A stretch of DNA of 64,000 bases. Origin: Aurantiochytrium sp. KH105. Lineage: Eukaryota > Sar > Bigyra > Thraustochytrida > Thraustochytriidae. Where the stretch lies: contig BGKB01000070.1 of NCBI GenBank assembly GCA_003116975.1, forward strand, positions 195,810 through 259,809, given 5' to 3'. Made by a program: the position numbers and the translations under genes. Shown here piece after piece: positions 1 to 9,563 of this stretch (positions are counted from its first letter, which is position 1; every line of letters begins with the position of its first letter). The notes under the pieces were generated by a model. The model was not told the origin of the DNA. It saw nothing but the letters and a program-made list of their open reading frames with translations, and made no database searches.

Positions 1-50
1 CTTTCACAAGACAAAACCGACCGATAGCTCAATGGATTCTGTGAAGAGTT

Positions 51-3000
51 TTATGCCGGGGCACCGCGCGGCTCAATGAGAACCTCGTTGATGCCAACGT
101 GCGCAGGGGAGGACACCGCGAAGACCACAGCGCGCGCCACGTCCTCGGGATCAAGCCAGACGTCGCGGTCCTGCGAGCTCTGCGCAAACTCGGAACGAGC
201 AGTCTCGTCGGTAGTGAGCGCAGGCAGCTCCGTCCTGCAGTCGCCAGGCTGAATCGTCGTCACCTTGATGCCCTTGTCGCAATTCTCGAGACGGAGCGCC
301 TGGCAGAAACCCTCGACAAACATCTTTGACGCAGAGTAGACACCGAGGCCCGGAAAGACCTTGCGGCCGGCGTCCGAAGAGGTGGCCACAATGTGGCCCT
401 TGCCGCGAGCCAACATGGAAGGGAGCGCTGCGGCGGTGCAGTTGAGAAGACCCTTGCAGTTGACGTCAACTTCCTTGTGCCACTGATCCTCCTTGAGATG
501 CTCGATGCGCGTGTAGTGCATGACGCCGGCGTTGTTGACGAAAATGTCTGTGGGGCCGAGTTCGGCCTCACATGCCTTGAAAAAGCTGCCAACCTGTTCG
601 CGGTTCGTGACGTCGACCTGGAAGGGAAACACCTGGCCGCCAGAGCTCGCCTTCATCTCGTCCGCGAGAGCCTGCAGGCGCTCGAGGCGACGACCACCAA
701 TCCCGACCTTGGCGCCTGCCTTGCTGAGGGCACGCGCGATGGCAGCCCCGATACCCGACGAGGCGCCAGTGACCACAGCGACCTTGCCCGTGAGTGGGCG
801 GCCGTAAAAGGTTTCAGGCTCGGACACAAGACCAGCCTTTTGCCACGCCTCCACGTACTCATGCATGAGAGTTGTCGTAATCTTGGGAATCACCATGCCG
901 TATTGCTTGCAGTACTTGGCAAAGTTGCTGTTGTCGAATGTCGCAAGATCAGCGAGCGAGGCTTCCGTGTCGGCGGCGCCACCGAGCAGAGCGTTGCGCA
1001 GCTTCTCCGTGGTCGGGCTCGAGGAACGGAGCACCTTGGCACGCCACGACTCGAGAGAACAGGACTCAAGGCCGTAGCCTGTGTTACGCAGAGCGTCAAA
1101 GTAGGCATTGGCCTCGAGACAGTTGCCAAAGTTCGTCACGTGAAAGGTCTCGCCGAGGGACTCCTTGTCCTGAATGATCTTGACAATCGCCTGCGACGCA
1201 AAGTCGACAGGGGTCATCTCCATGCACCAACCAGGCACGTTGGGGGTGGCTCCGACCTCGATGCAGCCCGTAAGCACGAGAAAGTTAAGATCCGAGGGGT
1301 TCCACACCGATCCGACGCCGCCGAGGTTACCCGGACGGAAAACGATGGCGGGAAGACCACGGTCCATGGCACGGCGAACAAGCTTCTCTGCGACCCACTT
1401 GCTTTGCGCGTACCCATTGCCAAGCTTCTCGGTAAAAGAGTCGAGGTCGGCATCTTCCTTGCAGTCCTTCATGCCATCAGGAAAGACACCATCCGTGGAA
1501 ATGTACGCGAGCTTCTTGACCTTGCCATGCAGCGCGAACTCGATGACGTTGCGCGTGCCAATGACGTTGGCCGCGCGCAGACCCTCGTACGGGTAGACGA
1601 GGTTAACAATGGCGGCGCAATGGACGACAACGTCGACTCCAGTGCTGAGTACGGCATAGTCGTCGTCATCAAGGCCCATGTGATGCAGCGAGGCGTCACC
1701 GGCAAAAACCTGGATGCGGTCCCTGTCCTCCGGGTTCCACATGTCGCGGTCCTTGAGGGTCTTGATGACACGGTCCGCGCCCTCCTTTGGGGTCGCCGCG
1801 CGCACAACGCAGTATACGACGTCGATGTCGTCGTTGCGGAGCAGCTCGGCAAGGATAAAGCTGCCGAGAAAGCCCGTGACACCCGTGACTAGAACGGCGC
1901 GAGCGCGAACCTGGGCAAAGTGAGTCGAGCGCCAAAAGGCGCGCATGGCAATATCGTTGATGGCCTTGCTGGCGTCAAAGACGTCGACTTCTGCGTCAAG
2001 GTCGAGCTTCTTGTGCTTGGGCGTGACGGCGCTGACAACCGAACCCGACGAGCCGGCGCGCTCGAGCGAGGGCTTGCGCTCAATGAATTCGGCAAGCGCC
2101 TCGATGGTCGAGTTGGCAAAGAGCTCGACGACGCCGACATCGTGGCCGAGGTCAGACTTGATTTGCTGCACGAGGCGCGCTGCCAAGAGCGAGTGGCCGC
2201 CAATGTCAAAGAAGGAGTCAAAGACAACGTCGATCTGACGCATGTTCATGACATTGCACCAAATTTTGTGCAGCTCAAACTCGAGCGTGGAACGCGGAAG
2301 CGTGACGTCGTTCTCGGTGCTCATGCTGCGGCTGCGGCCAGCGAGCTGGCCCGTGGCGAGATCCACGGGCGGAAGGCTCTTCTTGTCGAGCTTGCCACTA
2401 ACCTCGTGCGTCGGAAGCTCTTCGAGGTCGATGACAAAGGCGGGGACCATGTAGTGTGGAAGCTTGGCCTTGAGCGCGAGGCGGACGTTGCGGCAGGTCG
2501 CCTCGGCGGTGGTTCGGAGGACGACGTAAGCAATGACGAACTTGTCCTCACCCTCCTCTCCCTGAACAACGACGACGCACGAGCTTACGAGCGTGTCGAG
2601 GGTCATGATGGCGGCTTCGATGGCACGCAATTCGACAGAGTAGCCGCGGACCTTGACCATGGAGTCGCAACGGCCGAGGATCTCCAGCTCGCGGTTCGGG
2701 AGCACGCGCGCGCGGTCGCCGGTCTTGTACAGGCGCTTGCCGTCGACGACGGGGAAGCGCTGCCGGTTGAGCTCGTCGCGGTTCAGGTATCCGCGCGCCA
2801 GAGTGGGGCCCGCCACGTAAAGCTCGCCAACCTCGCCCAAAGGGCACGGCGCGAGTGAGTCGTCCATGACGTGGGCCTCGACACCGTCAAAGAGCTTGCC
2901 GACGGGGCAATACTTGCGTGAGCCGTACTCGCCGCCCGCGAGATCGAGCGCTGCGACGTCATGGCACTCACTCACGCTGTACAGGTTCCAGAGCGCGGCC

Positions 3001-3920
3001 CAGGGCATATTGGCCTTGACGCGCTCCTGGAGCGCCACCGTGACGACCTCGCCACAGAGAATGATGGTCGTCATCGAACGCATGCGACCAAAGAGCTCCT
3101 TGGGCTCGATGGACTTGCAGTCGAGGACAGCTTCGAGCAGACTCGGGGTAAAGAGCATGCGCGTGACGCCGTTCGTCTGCAGGAAGGCCGTAAGGGCGGG
3201 CGGATCGTAAATAACGTCGTCCGGAATGACGAGCAGCGTCTGGCCGCGCAGCAGAGGGCGCATCATTTCCCAGACAAAGAAGACGTTGCACGCTTCGACT
3301 TCAGGTCCCTTGGACTCGTTGTAGGGGACGTTCTCGAAGCGCCATTTGTAGGAGAAGACGGCGCCGCGGTGCGGGCAGGCGATGCCCTTGGGCTTGCCGG
3401 TGGTGCCGCTCGAGTACACGACGTAAGCGAGAGCGTCCAGATCGGTTTTGTCGACATTGTCAAGAGCAGCCTGACCCTCGGGCGTGAGGTCGTCGAGGCA
3501 CTGTTCCCATTCGGGCTCGAGGAGGATCACGGTTTGTGACTCCGGCATGCGCGCCACGAAGTTGCGCTTGCAGAGGACGACGGTCGGTGTGGCGTCCGTG
3601 AGGACATCCTCGAGCATGCCCTGCGGGTATCCCGGGTCGATGGGCATGTAGGCTCCCCCGGCCTTGAGGATGGCAATGTAGGCGAGTGCGTACTCGTTGC
3701 AGCGCTCCATGAGGATGCCCACGCACGAGTCCTTCTTGACGCCAGCCTGCACGAGCATGCTCGCGAGGCGGTCGGTCGCTTCATCGAGCTCCTTGTACGT
3801 GATCTGCTTCTTCGCGCTCTGCACAGCCACGCGGTCGGCGTACTTGGCCGCGCTCTCGCGGAAGAGCGTGTGCAGGCACGGCCCAATATCCTCGTCGCGC
3901 ACGGCGCCCTGCGACGCCAT
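51..3920 (-). CDS. NRPS-like carboxylic acid reductase, A-T-R-R (ATRR-type) architecture
   Basis: This 1289-residue enzyme should activate a carboxylic acid as its adenylate, load it on a carrier arm, and reduce it to an aldehyde and then an alcohol using NAD(P)H. Domains in order: adenylation (about 15-515; SSGTTGKPKG at 170-179, YKTGD at 398-402, catalytic-type Lys510); carrier protein (GGHSL, phosphopantetheine Ser577); thioester reductase with Rossmann motif TGVTGFLG (about 679-686) and a YAQSK active site; and a C-terminal short-chain dehydrogenase with TGASSGIG, NNAG and YSASK. There is no condensation domain. The same order occurs in fungal ATRR, which reduces glycine betaine to choline. 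The A4 segment reads NVFFVWE, with Val213 where amino-acid-activating domains have Asp. Phe214, Trp217 and Trp311 could form an aromatic cage. The start is an ATG and the frame is uninterrupted. The architecture is certain; a betaine substrate is inferred. L-aminoadipate or aryl-acid reductase is the alternative, but neither normally has the second reductase. Confidence 0.9.
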   Translation of the reverse strand: MASQGAVRDEDIGPCLHTLFRESAAKYADRVAVQSAKKQITYKELDEATDRLASMLVQAGVKKDSCVGILMERCNEYALAYIAILKAGGAYMPIDPGYPQGMLEDVLTDATPTVVLCKRNFVARMPESQTVILLEPEWEQCLDDLTPEGQAALDNVDKTDLDALAYVVYSSGTTGKPKGIACPHRGAVFSYKWRFENVPYNESKGPEVEACNVFFVWEMMRPLLRGQTLLVIPDDVIYDPPALTAFLQTNGVTRMLFTPSLLEAVLDCKSIEPKELFGRMRSMTTIILCGEVVTVALQERVKANMPWAALWNLYSVSECHDVAALDLAGGEYGSRKYCPVGKLFDGVEAHVMDDSLAPCPLGEVGELYVAGPTLARGYLNRDELNRQRFPVVDGKRLYKTGDRARVLPNRELEILGRCDSMVKVRGYSVELRAIEAAIMTLDTLVSSCVVVVQGEEGEDKFVIAYVVLRTTAEATCRNVRLALKAKLPHYMVPAFVIDLEELPTHEVSGKLDKKSLPPVDLATGQLAGRSRSMSTENDVTLPRSTLEFELHKIWCNVMNMRQIDVVFDSFFDIGGHSLLAARLVQQIKSDLGHDVGVVELFANSTIEALAEFIERKPSLERAGSSGSVVSAVTPKHKKLDLDAEVDVFDASKAINDIAMRAFWRSTHFAQVRARAVLVTGVTGFLGSFILAELLRNDDIDVVYCVVRAATPKEGADRVIKTLKDRDMWNPEDRDRIQVFAGDASLHHMGLDDDDYAVLSTGVDVVVHCAAIVNLVYPYEGLRAANVIGTRNVIEFALHGKVKKLAYISTDGVFPDGMKDCKEDADLDSFTEKLGNGYAQSKWVAEKLVRRAMDRGLPAIVFRPGNLGGVGSVWNPSDLNFLVLTGCIEVGATPNVPGWCMEMTPVDFASQAIVKIIQDKESLGETFHVTNFGNCLEANAYFDALRNTGYGLESCSLESWRAKVLRSSSPTTEKLRNALLGGAADTEASLADLATFDNSNFAKYCKQYGMVIPKITTTLMHEYVEAWQKAGLVSEPETFYGRPLTGKVAVVTGASSGIGAAIARALSKAGAKVGIGGRRLERLQALADEMKASSGGQVFPFQVDVTNREQVGSFFKACEAELGPTDIFVNNAGVMHYTRIEHLKEDQWHKEVDVNCKGLLNCTAAALPSMLARGKGHIVATSSDAGRKVFPGLGVYSASKMFVEGFCQALRLENCDKGIKVTTIQPGDCRTELPALTTDETARSEFAQSSQDRDVWLDPEDVARAVVFAVSSPAHVGINEVLIEPRGAPA

Positions 3921-5112
3921 CTTGCTTTCCTCTGCTCCTGCTCCTGCTCTGCCCTGCGTCCTCCTTCACGCAGCCGGCCTCTCGCGCCGGCCGGCCAGTC
4001 TCTGCCGCTGCTCCTGCCTCTGCTCCTGCTCGCCGCTCGCACGCGCGCAGCCAAGCCAAGCCAAGCCAAGCCAAGCCAAGCCAAGCTATCGCTCGCCCAG
4101 GTTGTTGCTTTGCGGCTCTGCTGTTCCGGCCGGGTCGACGATGTCTGGCCCAGCAGGCGCGACCAGAGATCAGCCGTGCATAGTACTCTTCTGCTATGGC
4201 TTGGCAAGCAATGGCAAGTCACAGGCGAAGGAAAGGCCTTCCGCGATCGGGTCGACGAGCACCGCGGCCCAGCGCGGCCACCTTATTCATGCCGCAAGGC
4301 CTGGACGAAAGAAATCAAGGCAGGCGTGGAAGCGAAGCAAAGGAAAGCAAAGCAAAGAGCAAAGCAAGGCTAAGAGGCATCGAAAGGGGAAAGAGGTGTG
4401 CGCGGCACGGACAGCCCGGCCGCTCGCTCACGCGCTGTCGCCATCGATGGCAGTGGCTGTGGCTGGCATTCACTGCAAGAGTGAAAGTAAACTGTAAAGT
4501 AGGCCGAGACCTAGTACCGCCCGCGCTCGGTTCACACGGCATCGCGATTGCCACATTGCCGTGAGGCCATTTCGCATTCACCTCCCCTCGCCAGCTCCAG
4601 CTCATCAGGTGCATGCAGTGCAGCCAGCAGGGGAAGGAAGGTATGTCACGAGCAATAGCTTCGACGATGTTCTTGACCCGCCAGCCGGTTTGACCACCCA
4701 CGTCTTTACATTCCTCGGATGTCAAACATTAAACTAGGACTTCTAAATAAGGCGGGACCGCTCGCAGCGAGCGCCGGGCAGCGAAACCGGTGCACACCTA
4801 GGGTGCGCGCGGGGACCCTTTCACCGAGGGTGCGCGCGCGCGCGCAAGTTGTAGTCGCTGTCGGCTGCGGTGGGAAGTCCATCGGCGGCGAGCACCAAAA
4901 GGAAGCCTTGACATGCCAAAGCGTCCGTGCTCTGCCATCCATAACCCGATCGAGCCCGCCGCTGCGCCCGAAGCAGAGAAGCGGGCGGCGCTGCCAAGGT
5001 CTTGGCCGCGTACTCCTCTTCTGACGGGCCGGCCACCGTGCATGCCGGTCGCGAGCAGTTCTGGGTTGACTTCGTGTTTGTGAAAGGCTGGCTGTACAGA
5101 CTAGCTTTGCTG
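3921..5112. other. Divergent intergenic region between the reductase and MFS paralogue 1
   Basis: These 1.2 kb separate two divergently transcribed genes and must hold both promoters. They contain a (ccaag)7 tract, further aagc/aaag-rich stretches around 4325-4370, and an alternating purine-pyrimidine run near 4830-4850. I see no convincing coding sequence: the open frames on both strands have biased Arg/Ser/Ala composition and no recognisable domain. Confidence 0.6.
4051..4085. repeat. (ccaag)7 pentanucleotide microsatellite
   Basis: Seven perfect copies of ccaag lie about 130 bp upstream of the reductase ATG, probably in its 5' untranslated region or promoter. Similar ccaag/caaag tracts recur near 55.4 kb and 25.0 kb. 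Confidence 0.95.
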
Positions 5113-6615
5113 ATGGCTGACAGTAAGAGGACGATGACAAAGCATCCTATGGGGTTATGGGCATGCTACCTGACATGTGCGCTGGCCATGTTCGCGAATG
5201 GGACTAATTTTGCCTTTCCCGTACTCAGCACCAAGCTCTTGGCCGCTGGGCTCGATACTTCTCAAATCGTTATTACGGGTGTCCTCATTCAAATGGGATA
5301 CGGACTATCGTCGATCCTCTTTGCCGCATTTTATTCACGGACATACAAACGCGTGAGCCTCGCTGGAGTGGATCGCGCCTCCAACATTCTGGCATGCAGT
5401 TTGGTCCTCATCTCGCTGGCCATTCTTTCCGGTCTCTTGACGCATGCCGACGCAACGGGCGAGCCCGTAAGCGGCCCCATCGTGAGTCTCTTGTTTATGA
5501 TATGGGGTACAGGCCTCGGTCTCACTGCATTTCACAGTCTCAGTTTGGTAAACTTCATCTTTGCCGCCAACAAGGCGCAGCGACGTGTTGGCGTCGCGTC
5601 AATGACCGCCTCGCTCGGCATTGGCTCGGTCGTGTACACCTTACTTTACCAGTTTGTGCTCAACTACATTTCACTCGTCGACAACATCACTGTGTTGCTG
5701 GTCACCTATGGGGTGATCACCGTTTTTCGCCTCATCTTTATGCAGCGAGGTCATTTCCAGCCTGTGGGTTCCGATGGAGCAAGTCATGGAGGTGTTGCAA
5801 CTGTAGCCAAGGAGACGCAGACGCGCGAGACAGATGAGAGGCTTTCCAATTGGGTTCGAGATGTCGATGCTCACACGGCCATGACGGCTGTGCCGGTTTC
5901 GATTCCCGTTGAGGCTGCTGAAACCGCGCCGACAATGTGGTCTTATCTCAAAAGTCGCATCGTGTGGTATTTGTCGATTGCATCATTTTTTGGCTTTGGC
6001 GTTGGAGGCACTTATCTGTCGTCAGTGGGCTCGCTGGCTGCTTCACTGGTGGATGGCGAAGCAGAAATTGATGCTCTTACATTCCGACTCACGCTTGCGC
6101 TCCTGTGCCTGGTCCTCGTCGGCCGCCTCGTCACCACCTTTGTTTATGCGCATGCAAATTGGCCGTACATGTTGGCCGTTTGGACTGCGTTACAATTCGT
6201 TGGCAATCTTGTCTTCACGGCAAGCCCGACGCTTGCAGGAGCCTACGCCTCGGCATGTCTCCTTGGCCTGGGCTTTGGAGGCATCAGTTCTGTGCCGCCC
6301 GTGGTGGCGACGTCAAACTTTCCCGGCTCTGTGCAATATTATAGCGTTAATGTTGCAGTCGCTAGCATCTTGATGAGCGTTGGACCCTTTATCATCGGGT
6401 ACGTGCAGACTATACTGGAGGAGCAACCCCGCATTCGTCTTGGCGCCGACTTCGAGAACGCCAACACCTTTGTCTACTTTTTGGCATGCTCCTTTGTCAG
6501 TGCTTTCTGCGCCTGCATGTTAGGCAACGAGATCCGCAAGGAGAACTCTGCTTCTACTTCTGACGCAACGACTGTCCCCACACCCTCTCGAGAAGTGACT
6601 TATGATGATTTGTAG
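5113..6615 (+). CDS. MFS transporter, tandem paralogue 1 of 5
   Basis: This is a polytopic membrane protein of about 500 residues with two hydrophobic six-helix halves joined by a hydrophilic loop, the standard major facilitator layout. The conserved core of the local family starts with ACYLTCALAMFANG, then FAFPVLSTKLLAAGLDTSQ and GYGLSSILFAAFYSR. The second half carries the family-specific AGAYASACLLGLGFGGISSV. I place it nearest to the nodulin-like/NFD4 and MCH1-type monocarboxylate-like MFS groups, without certainty. Substrate unknown. The open frame reaches 5002, but the extra residues come from GC-rich leader sequence and do not match the paralogues, whose proteins start just before the first helix; ATG 5113 is therefore preferred. 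It is the most divergent of the four close copies and lacks their Gln-Ile C-terminus. It sits divergently from the reductase gene. Confidence 0.85.
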   Translation: MADSKRTMTKHPMGLWACYLTCALAMFANGTNFAFPVLSTKLLAAGLDTSQIVITGVLIQMGYGLSSILFAAFYSRTYKRVSLAGVDRASNILACSLVLISLAILSGLLTHADATGEPVSGPIVSLLFMIWGTGLGLTAFHSLSLVNFIFAANKAQRRVGVASMTASLGIGSVVYTLLYQFVLNYISLVDNITVLLVTYGVITVFRLIFMQRGHFQPVGSDGASHGGVATVAKETQTRETDERLSNWVRDVDAHTAMTAVPVSIPVEAAETAPTMWSYLKSRIVWYLSIASFFGFGVGGTYLSSVGSLAASLVDGEAEIDALTFRLTLALLCLVLVGRLVTTFVYAHANWPYMLAVWTALQFVGNLVFTASPTLAGAYASACLLGLGFGGISSVPPVVATSNFPGSVQYYSVNVAVASILMSVGPFIIGYVQTILEEQPRIRLGADFENANTFVYFLACSFVSAFCACMLGNEIRKENSASTSDATTVPTPSREVTYDDL

Positions 6616-7527
6616 TGCAGTGGAGGAGTTTATGTATAGTAGTAGTAGCCTATGTATGTCTCCAATGCTTGTTTTACCCTCTAGTTCTTGACCGAAAGAT
6701 GACCACCTTCCTTCCTAATCTTGCTCGCTCGCCCGCGCCGAGCTTTTCTCGAGACAATCTGTGTGGCAGTGGCCATGGCAGCAGCATCCTGCAACCATCA
6801 TCACGAGGTCAGCAGCAAGCGCCCGGGGCTGCCTACCCTCGGGACGCACGCATCCGTTGAGGTGCCTGTCGGGCACCAGTGCCACGTCAATCGAGTCGAG
6901 CGGGCTCAGCCCACGGGTGGGGTCGGGGTGCGGGGCGCTCCTATGAGAGTTTCCTTGCGCAGCACCCTGGCTGATTTTACGTTTCATTGATTCCATTGAT
7001 TACGGTCTTTCGTCGATTCTCTCATTGGTCATTCGCCATCCATTCCATGGTTGAAAACCTGCGCGGCACGAAACCAACAACATGGACACTGACTGCACAA
7101 CTTGAACAGCAGCCAAGCTAGGGCATGTTGCCGGAACGAGCAGCAGCAAGACACTCTCTTCTTGTGCCGCACGGGGGGGGCTTCGAACAAACAAAGTCCC
7201 TAAAGTTATCATCCGCGGGCAGCGGGGCCGCGGCCGCGCGCGAGAAGATTGCGTTTGCGCCCAGCGAACTCCGCGGCGCGACAGACCCGCGGACGCAAAT
7301 GTAGATGGACGAGCAAGGGCTCTGGCGGTAAGAGCAGCAAACCGGATTCATCGAGGCGGCCCGACCGACTGACCAACCGATCTGGACTCACGATCCCGAG
7401 CGCGCAAGCAAGCTAGCGAGTGACCCCGCGTGAGAGGAGTTGATTATCCAGATCATAGAGTGGCGGTGGTGCTGCCGGCGGCAGACGCGACGGTGGTCAA
7501 GGGGAGCGAGCATTCTGTTGGATCAAA
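6616..7527. other. Intergenic region between MFS paralogues 1 and 2
   Basis: About 0.9 kb with no supported gene. It should contain the 3' end of paralogue 1 and the promoter of paralogue 2. Short open frames on both strands overlap one another and have no recognisable domain. I saw no relic of a further transporter copy here. Confidence 0.5.
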
Positions 7528-9099
7528 ATGAGCCAGACAAGTAGCCAGCAGGGCGGATGGCTCGAGTCGCGCGCATGCTACCTGGCGTGCGCGCTCTCCA
7601 TGTTTGCGAATGGGACCATGAACGCCTTTCCCGTATTCAGCACCAAGCTCTTGGCCGCTGGACTCGATACTTCTCAAATTGTCATTACAGGCGTCATCAT
7701 TCAGATGGGATACGGTCTATCGTCGATCCTCTTTGCGGCCTTTTACGCACGATCGTACACGCGCTTGAGCCTCGCAGGCGTTGACCGCGCTGCGAACATC
7801 TTTGCGTGCAGTTTGGTCCTCGGATCTTTGGCATTGCTCATCGGCCTCTTGGCCAACGCGGAAGCCGCGGGCGAGCCCGTCAATGGAGCCGCACTCAGCT
7901 TTCTGTTCTTGGTCTGGGGAAGTGGTCTCGGGCTTTCCGCATTCCATAGCCTGAGCCTTGTAAATTTTATCTTCGTTGCCAACAAGGCGCAGCGACGCAT
8001 GGCTATTGCGTCCATGACGTTTTCGCTCGGCATCGGCTCGGTCGTGTACACCTTGTTGTACCAGTTTGTTCTCAACAGCATTTCGCTCATCAACAATATG
8101 GTCGTCCTGCTCGTATCCTATGTGCTGATCACGGGCTTCCGACTCGTTTACATGCAGCGTGGCCGCTTCGAAGCCGTGCCGGTCCTCAACGAGCTTCCCG
8201 CTCTTGTGCCCGCTGACGAGGAGGGCCGTTTCTCTGCAGAAAGCACCACGACGCTTGAACTGGGAGATCCTGGCTCCAACAACGCAGAGAGCCATCATCA
8301 AGGTGCTCATGGTGATGATCTGCTACATTCGACGGCGAGTCCTCCTGCCTCGGGCCAGATTGTCGCCGAGGCAGCGCCAACCGTGTGGTCGTATCTGCAG
8401 AGCCGTATCGTGTGGCTTCTCTCTGTCTCGACATTCTTTGGTTTTGGCGTTGGCGCAACTTTTCTGTCCTCGGTCGGATCGCTCGCCGCTTCCCTCGAAG
8501 AGTCGGAGGCGGAGATTGACGCGCTTACGTTCAGCTTGACGCTCTCGCTCTTGTGTATGATGCTTGTTGCGCGACTTGCAACCACCATTGTATATGCGCA
8601 CCTTAACTGGCCCTATGTTCTGGCCGTGTGGAACGTGGCGCTTTTTGTTGGTATTCTCATCTTCACGGCGAGCCCGACTATGGCAGGGGCATATGCCTCG
8701 GCATGCCTTGTCGGTTTGGGATTTGGAGGAATCAGCTCTGTACCTGCAGTCGTGGCGACCTCGAATTTTCCTGGGTCGGCACAGTACTACAGCGTCAATG
8801 TTGCAGTGACAGCTATCTTGATGAGTCTTGGGCCCTTCATCATTGGCTACATGCAGACCGTGATTGAAGAAAAGTCCCGAATTCGTCTTGGCTCCGGGTT
8901 CGAGAACCTCAACACTTTTATTTACTTTTTGGTCGGCTCATTCTTTAGTACAGTATGCGCCGTGATGCTGGGCTACGAGATCCGCAAGGATTCTCTGTTA
9001 GAGATGTCGGTCTTGCGCGCTAGTCCCACGCACGACAACGAAGTTTTGGAGATACAGACGCGATCGAATCCGCGCTCTCTCGAGATTGCTCAAATCTGA
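7528..9099 (+). CDS. MFS transporter, tandem paralogue 2 of 5
   Basis: A 523-residue paralogue of the neighbouring transporters with twelve predicted membrane helices. The N-terminus, GGWLESRACYLACALSMFANG, opens directly into helix 1, which supports the ATG at 7528 (context aaaatga). The central cytoplasmic loop (about residues 215-285) is hydrophilic and poorly conserved between copies, while the flanking half-domains are nearly identical to copies 3 and 4. The tail ends SLEIAQI, shared with copy 3 and nearly with copy 4, so this C-terminus may be functional, for example in trafficking. Substrate unknown; a small organic anion or zwitterion is a guess from family placement. Confidence 0.87.
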   Translation: MSQTSSQQGGWLESRACYLACALSMFANGTMNAFPVFSTKLLAAGLDTSQIVITGVIIQMGYGLSSILFAAFYARSYTRLSLAGVDRAANIFACSLVLGSLALLIGLLANAEAAGEPVNGAALSFLFLVWGSGLGLSAFHSLSLVNFIFVANKAQRRMAIASMTFSLGIGSVVYTLLYQFVLNSISLINNMVVLLVSYVLITGFRLVYMQRGRFEAVPVLNELPALVPADEEGRFSAESTTTLELGDPGSNNAESHHQGAHGDDLLHSTASPPASGQIVAEAAPTVWSYLQSRIVWLLSVSTFFGFGVGATFLSSVGSLAASLEESEAEIDALTFSLTLSLLCMMLVARLATTIVYAHLNWPYVLAVWNVALFVGILIFTASPTMAGAYASACLVGLGFGGISSVPAVVATSNFPGSAQYYSVNVAVTAILMSLGPFIIGYMQTVIEEKSRIRLGSGFENLNTFIYFLVGSFFSTVCAVMLGYEIRKDSLLEMSVLRASPTHDNEVLEIQTRSNPRSLEIAQI

Positions 9100-9563
9100 T
9101 TTTAACCCACGAAAGAAACCATGTGAACTTTTTATACTTTCTGGTTCCTTCTCTTCCTGTCCGCGATGTCGCGTCCACATCGCTGTCGTCTAGCTGTGAG
9201 TAGATTAAAGGCCGAATGGTGGCCTCAGCTCTAGGATGAGAACTTTTTCTGCGCAACCCGCTTGCCGCTACTGAGGCGTGACGAGTAACCGTAGGTCACA
9301 GAACTGCCTCTGGCCTGGACGTGCACCTAAGAAATAACCAATGCGAACCGGGCGTGTTGCCGGAACACTGCTGTTGGGGATGGACCGAGTGCAAGCGAGT
9401 CATCTTCCATAAGTTTGCGAGGGCGAGGCAACATGCATTTCGCAAACCGTCAAAAGACCAGGGCAGGGACTGCGCATCCTTTAGATCCTCAATCAGAGGC
9501 CTACGCCGCTCGGTGACCTTGTCAGAACTTCGTCTGCCGTTCTTTGAAAAGAAGTCGCCCGGT
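9100..9563. other. Intergenic region between MFS paralogues 2 and 3
   Basis: About 460 bp of untranslated and promoter sequence. The paralogue 3 frame stays open back to 9321, but only from a GTG codon and with sequence unrelated to the other copies, so I treat it as non-coding. Confidence 0.5.

Noticed and set aside
393-2858. Long plus-strand open frames (393-1892 and 1920-2858) opposite the reductase
   Set aside because: They are antisense to a well-supported multidomain enzyme, show no domain, and are explained by codon bias.
51-3920. Idea that the multidomain gene is a Lys2 alpha-aminoadipate reductase
   Set aside because: The A domain lacks the amine-binding Asp, and a second SDR-type reductase is fused at the end, which Lys2 does not have.
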